From: DASPXY01 sp038227745 | GTDB taxonomy: Bacteria > Planctomycetota > Planctomycetia > Gemmatales > Gemmataceae | Length of the DNA: 36,066 bases | NCBI GenBank assembly: GCA_038227745.1 | Contig: JBBRPS010000009.1 | Coordinates: forward strand, 1 to 36,066 | Direction of reading: 5' to 3' | Shown: positions 32,851 through 36,066 of the stretch, one piece after another | How the letters are laid out: each line of letters opens with the position of its first letter | Position numbering within the stretch: the stretch's first letter is position 1 | The notes under the pieces: generated by a model | The model's database searches: none | Told to the model about the DNA's origin: nothing | What the model saw: only the letters and a program-made list of their open reading frames with translations | Program-made: the position numbers and the translations under genes

Positions 32851-33591
32851 ATGGGGGCATCACGCGACGACTTCACGAAATACCCGCGGACGCCCCACCT
32901 GCTCGGGTCGCGCGGCACCGACGACGACAAGCACCTCGGCCGGCGGGAGTCTCTTGCCTTCATCGCCGACCCGTCCCTCGTCGTGGAGGAGAAGCTCGAC
33001 GGCACGAACGTCGGCATCCACTTCACGACGGCCGGGCGCATGGTGCTCCAGTGCCGGGGCCACGAGATCACCGCCGGGATGCACGCCCAGTACGACCTGT
33101 TCAAGCAGTGGACGATGGGCAAGCGGCCGGTGCTGGAGGCGATGCTGGGGGACCGCTTCCTTCTCTTCGGCGAGTGGCTGTACGCGCGGCACTCCGTCTA
33201 TTACCGCCGCCTGCCGCACTACTTCTTCGAGTTCGACATTTACGACAAGCAGGCGGGCGTATTCCTCGATCTGGCCGCGCGGCTGGCCCTGCTCGAAGGC
33301 ACCGGGATCCTCACCGTCCCGGTCCTCCAACGCGGCCCGGCGACCGCCGAGGAGCTTCGCGCCCTCATCGGCCCGTCGCGGTTCGACAGCGTGTTCGAGA
33401 ACCCCCGCACGGGCCGGACGGACGGTCTGATGGAGGGGCTCTACCTGCGCACCGAGGCGGCAGGCCACGTCACGGGCCGGGCGAAGCTCGTGCGCCCCGA
33501 GTTCGTCGAGAAGGTGCAACAGAGCGAGCACTGGCAGCATCAGGCGGTGGCGCCGAACCTGCTGGCCGAAGGGGCGGAGATCTGGTCATGA
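32851..33591 (+). CDS. ATP-dependent RNA ligase
   Basis: A 246-residue nucleotidyltransferase of the RNA-ligase family. Motif I is EKLDGTNVG with the AMP-accepting Lys48. Further motifs are FGEWLYARHSVYY (motif III region), FFEFDIYD, DGLMEGLYLR (motif IV) and GRAKLVRPEF (motif V, lysine). It would seal 5'-phosphate to 3'-hydroxyl RNA ends. It is smaller than T4 Rnl1 and lacks a C-terminal extension, so it may depend on its partner. The last codons overlap the next start (ATGA, 33588-33591), so the two proteins are translated together. Confidence 0.88.
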   Translation: MGASRDDFTKYPRTPHLLGSRGTDDDKHLGRRESLAFIADPSLVVEEKLDGTNVGIHFTTAGRMVLQCRGHEITAGMHAQYDLFKQWTMGKRPVLEAMLGDRFLLFGEWLYARHSVYYRRLPHYFFEFDIYDKQAGVFLDLAARLALLEGTGILTVPVLQRGPATAEELRALIGPSRFDSVFENPRTGRTDGLMEGLYLRTEAAGHVTGRAKLVRPEFVEKVQQSEHWQHQAVAPNLLAEGAEIWS

Positions 33592-34700
33592 AGGATTGGG
33601 ATGACATCACCCGTGCGTCGACCGCGCAAATCCTCGGTTGGGCCGAAGCGCAGCCGTGGGCGCGCGCCATGGCCGGGTGCCAGCAGGATGCCGAGTGGCA
33701 CGCCGAGGGGGACGTGTGGACCCACACGCGCATGGTCGTCGCCGAACTGGAGCGGCTCGCCGACTGGCCGTCGCTCGACCGCGACGCGCGGCTGAAGCTC
33801 GTGTTCACGGCCCTGTTCCACGACGCCGGCAAGCCGGCGACGACGCACGTGGATCCCGCCACGGGGCGGACGCACTCCCCCAAGCACGCGGTCGTCGGCA
33901 TGGACATCGGCCGGCGCGTGCTGCGGGATCTCGGCTGCGACCTCTCCGTGCGTGAAGAGATCACCGGCCTCGTCCGCTACCACGGTCGGCCCCCGTACCT
34001 GCTGGAGAAACCGGACCCGGCGCGCGAGGTGATTTCGCTGTCGTGGCTGGTGAACCACCGGCTCCTCTACCTGTTCGCGCTGGCCGACACGCGGGGGCGG
34101 CAGACGCGCGCGATGGCGCGCCCGGAAGATAGCCTTCATTTGTGGAAGGCGGCCGCCGACGAGAACGGGTGTTTCGATCGGCCGTACCCCTTCGCCAACG
34201 ACCGCGCGCGGTTCCTGTTCTACCGGGACGAACTGTCCAGCCTGCACTACCTCCCGCACGAGGAGTACCGTTGTACCGTCACGCTGATGTCCGGCCTGCC
34301 CGGCTCGGGGAAGGACACGTGGCTGGCGCGGCACCGGCCCGGCCTGCCGGCCGTGTCGCTGGACGACGTGCGTGCGGACCTCGACGTGGAGGCGACCGAC
34401 AATCAGGGAGAGGTCATCCAGCGTGCCCGCGAAGCCTGCCGCGAGCACCTCCGGGCGGGGCGGGACTTCGCCTTCAACGCGACCAACACCGTGCGCCAGA
34501 CGCGCAAGCGGTGGGTCGATCTCTTCGCCGATTACGGGGCGCGCGTCGAACTGGTCTACCTCGAACCGCCGCTGCCGGTGATCTTCCGACAGAACGAGCA
34601 TCGCCCCAAACCGGTCCCGAGGCAGATCGTCCGTCGGTTAGTGGAGAAACTGGAGCCGCCGACATGGACGGAGGCGCATTCCCTGACCCTGATCGGGTAG
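33588..34700 (+). CDS. HD-phosphoesterase/polynucleotide kinase end-healing enzyme (HD-Pnk type)
   Basis: A 370-residue two-domain protein. Residues about 35-200 are an HD domain: His46 (WTHTRM), His78-Asp79 (FHDAGKP), His100 (SPKHAVVG) and His132 (RYHGRPP). This domain removes 2',3'-cyclic or 3' phosphate from RNA ends. Residues about 228-370 are a P-loop kinase: GLPGSGKD at 236-243 with Lys242, VSLDDVRADL, and NATNTVRQTRKRW with ELVYLEPP. This would phosphorylate 5'-OH ends. The architecture is that of HD-Pnk described from Runella slithyformis. It is translationally coupled to the RNA ligase, giving a complete heal-and-seal pathway for broken RNA. Confidence 0.9.
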   Translation: MKDWDDITRASTAQILGWAEAQPWARAMAGCQQDAEWHAEGDVWTHTRMVVAELERLADWPSLDRDARLKLVFTALFHDAGKPATTHVDPATGRTHSPKHAVVGMDIGRRVLRDLGCDLSVREEITGLVRYHGRPPYLLEKPDPAREVISLSWLVNHRLLYLFALADTRGRQTRAMARPEDSLHLWKAAADENGCFDRPYPFANDRARFLFYRDELSSLHYLPHEEYRCTVTLMSGLPGSGKDTWLARHRPGLPAVSLDDVRADLDVEATDNQGEVIQRAREACREHLRAGRDFAFNATNTVRQTRKRWVDLFADYGARVELVYLEPPLPVIFRQNEHRPKPVPRQIVRRLVEKLEPPTWTEAHSLTLIG

Positions 34701-34722
34701 GGGAGCGACGGCCGTCGCGCCG

Positions 34723-35727
34723 TCAGGGCACGGTCACGGCCACGAGCCGCTTCGGCTGCTTGCCCACCTTGATGCGGGCTACCTCTCGCCGCTTCGCCGT
34801 GTCGAGGATCGAGACGTCGTCGCTGAGGACGTTGCTGACGCAGCAGTAGCGGCCGTCCGGGCTGAAGGCCACCCAGTTCGGCCCCTTCCCCACCCCGACC
34901 TTCCCCACCACCTCCCCCCGCGCCGTGTCGAAGACGTAGATCGTGTCCGTCGCGCAGCTCGTGACCCACAACTCCTTGCCGTCCGGGGTCAGCTCCAGGC
35001 CATGGGTGGGCGTGCGCGGCACCGGCAGCTTGACGCCCCTGGGCAGCGGCGGCAGTTCCACCTTGCGGACCACCTTGCGGCTGGGGACATCGGCGATGAC
35101 GAAGCCGTGCAGGTCGGACAGCGCGCAGTAGAGCGTCTTGCCGTCGCGGGTGACCGCCAGGGGCCGCGGCACGCCCCCCACCGGGATCTCGGCCGCGTAG
35201 CGCAGCGTCTTGAGGTCCACCAGCTTGACCTTGTCCTCACCCATCGAGGTGACGAACATCTGCTCGTTGCTGCCGGCGTTGTAGCAGTTGTGCGGCACCT
35301 TGACCGGCAGGTTCTTCACCACCTTGCCCTCCCCCACGTCGACGAGGTCGAGGCTGTCGCCGCCGCGGATCGGCACGCCGACGTACCTGCCGTCCGGGGT
35401 AGCGGCGCACTGGTTGGGCAGCCCGCTCAGCTTGACCGTCTTGACGACCTTGTCCGTCGCGGTGTCGAACACGAGCAGGGTGTGGTCGCTCTCGACGGTG
35501 GTGAAGAAGAGCCGGCCGTCCGCGGAGACTGCGGCCCCGTGCGGGTGGGCGGCGGTCTTGATCCGGCCGATCACCTTGAGGGCGTTCAGGTCGATGACGT
35601 GGATGTCGTCCCCGGTGCTGTTGGTCACGTACAGCTTGACCGTGCCCCTCGTCTTCTGCCCCTGGGCGGGGGCGGACGGCGACAGGGCGAACAGGGTCAG
35701 CGACAGGGAGATGAGGAGGAACTTCAC
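34723..35727 (-). CDS. Exported YVTN beta-propeller protein
   Basis: A 334-residue protein taken from GTG 35727, since the signal peptide (KFLLISLSLTLFALSPSAPA) begins there; GAGG lies about 10 nt upstream. The frame is open to 35775 but adds only a basic lead. Seven repeats follow, each with a strand such as KLYVTNSTGDDIHVIDL, RLFFTTVESDHTLLVFD, QMFVTSMGEDKVKLVDL, ELWVTSCATDTIYVFDT and CCVSNVLSDDVSILDT. They form one seven-bladed YVTN/NHL-like propeller. There are no catalytic residues; it is probably a periplasmic binding or scaffold protein. It converges on the HD-Pnk gene, with 22 nt between stops. Confidence 0.9.
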   Translation of the reverse strand: MKFLLISLSLTLFALSPSAPAQGQKTRGTVKLYVTNSTGDDIHVIDLNALKVIGRIKTAAHPHGAAVSADGRLFFTTVESDHTLLVFDTATDKVVKTVKLSGLPNQCAATPDGRYVGVPIRGGDSLDLVDVGEGKVVKNLPVKVPHNCYNAGSNEQMFVTSMGEDKVKLVDLKTLRYAAEIPVGGVPRPLAVTRDGKTLYCALSDLHGFVIADVPSRKVVRKVELPPLPRGVKLPVPRTPTHGLELTPDGKELWVTSCATDTIYVFDTARGEVVGKVGVGKGPNWVAFSPDGRYCCVSNVLSDDVSILDTAKRREVARIKVGKQPKRLVAVTVP

Positions 35728-35949
35728 GGTACTCGGGCCTCGGTGTGATGGTCGCCTGGTCGGTCTCGCTCGCATCCGCCGGGGATCATGCTACCGCGGG
35801 GCGGGCGGGTACGCCAGGGAGGGCTTCTACAGATCGGCGCCGGCCTGCGACCTCGTAACAGTGAATTGGCAGGGTTGCCCGCGGAATCTTGTAAAACTGG
35901 TTTTTAACTTCTGAACTCCTCCCCGACGGGCGCACGACATGGTTCGTAA

Positions 35950-36066
35950 TCAGCCGGCACGGCGGTAAGGGCGCTGGCCCGTGGCCGCCGCCTGCCGGCG
36001 CTGCCAGAACGCCTCCAGCGGCTGGTCCTCGCTCAGGTGGTCCGCCCGCACCTGCAGGATCGCCTC
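35950..36066 (-). CDS. 3' end of an unidentified gene
   Basis: The last 38 codons of a minus-strand gene that continues beyond the window (AILQVRADHLSEDQPLEAFW, then a short basic end TGQRPYRRAG). Codon third positions are strongly GC. It may belong to a transposase, but the fragment is too short to decide. The gap 35776-35949 holds nothing I can support. Confidence 0.5.
   Translation of the reverse strand, partial: EAILQVRADHLSEDQPLEAFWQRRQAAATGQRPYRRAG

Overview
The window is GC-rich, densely packed DNA, most likely from a planctomycete of the Gemmata type. The basis is the gene mix: a 14-blade WD40 protein with a signal peptide, a YVTN propeller, a DUF6134-like secreted protein, a small CxxC protein, and many perfect or near-perfect palindromes between genes. 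This placement is an inference; no rRNA or tRNA gene is present to fix it.

Layout. 1-1020 (+): a toxin-antitoxin-like pair (BrnT-like protein, then an XRE regulator). 1073-6393 (-): an orphan acyl carrier protein, a DUF6134-like secreted protein, an L-lactate permease and the WD40 protein. 6595-20074 (+): a TetR regulator, one periplasmic adaptor and three consecutive RND permeases (1302, 1128 and 1237 aa), with no outer-membrane factor in the window. 20222-23013 (+): pyruvate kinase, IF-1 and a ferritin-like protein. 23242-27024: a small zinc-ribbon-like protein (-), a sugar phosphate isomerase (+), a Lys-rich secreted protein (+) and an aldehyde dehydrogenase (-). 27121-29568 (-): a small gene with a repeat-derived tail, and a gene of unknown function split by a 1.3-kb IS630-type element whose two halves can both be seen. 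29761-31607: a small ORF with a methyltransferase (+), and an aldo/keto reductase (-). 31800-32147 (-): a degraded LolA-like gene. 32404-34700 (+): an HNH protein, an RNA ligase and an HD-phosphoesterase/polynucleotide kinase, which form an RNA-repair cassette. 34723-35727 (-): the YVTN propeller. 35950-36066 (-): the 3' end of another gene.

The strongest unusual signal is in the RND block. RND1 and RND3 each carry a tandem duplication of the DN docking subdomain at the same position (second copy from residue 273). This moves the TM4 Asp pair from about residue 407 to 516/517 and 512/513. RND2 between them has no duplication and has Gln in place of the first TM4 aspartate. RND1 and RND2 also share an extra two-helix C-terminal extension and an exact 55-nt block. 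This suggests a specialised, possibly heteromeric pump set made by local duplication and served by one adaptor.

A second theme is palindromic repeats that have become part of genes. They supply the stop codons of the WD40 gene and RND2, the last 19 or so residues of the adaptor, the sequence directly before the RND1 start codon, and the tail of the small gene at 27121-27369.
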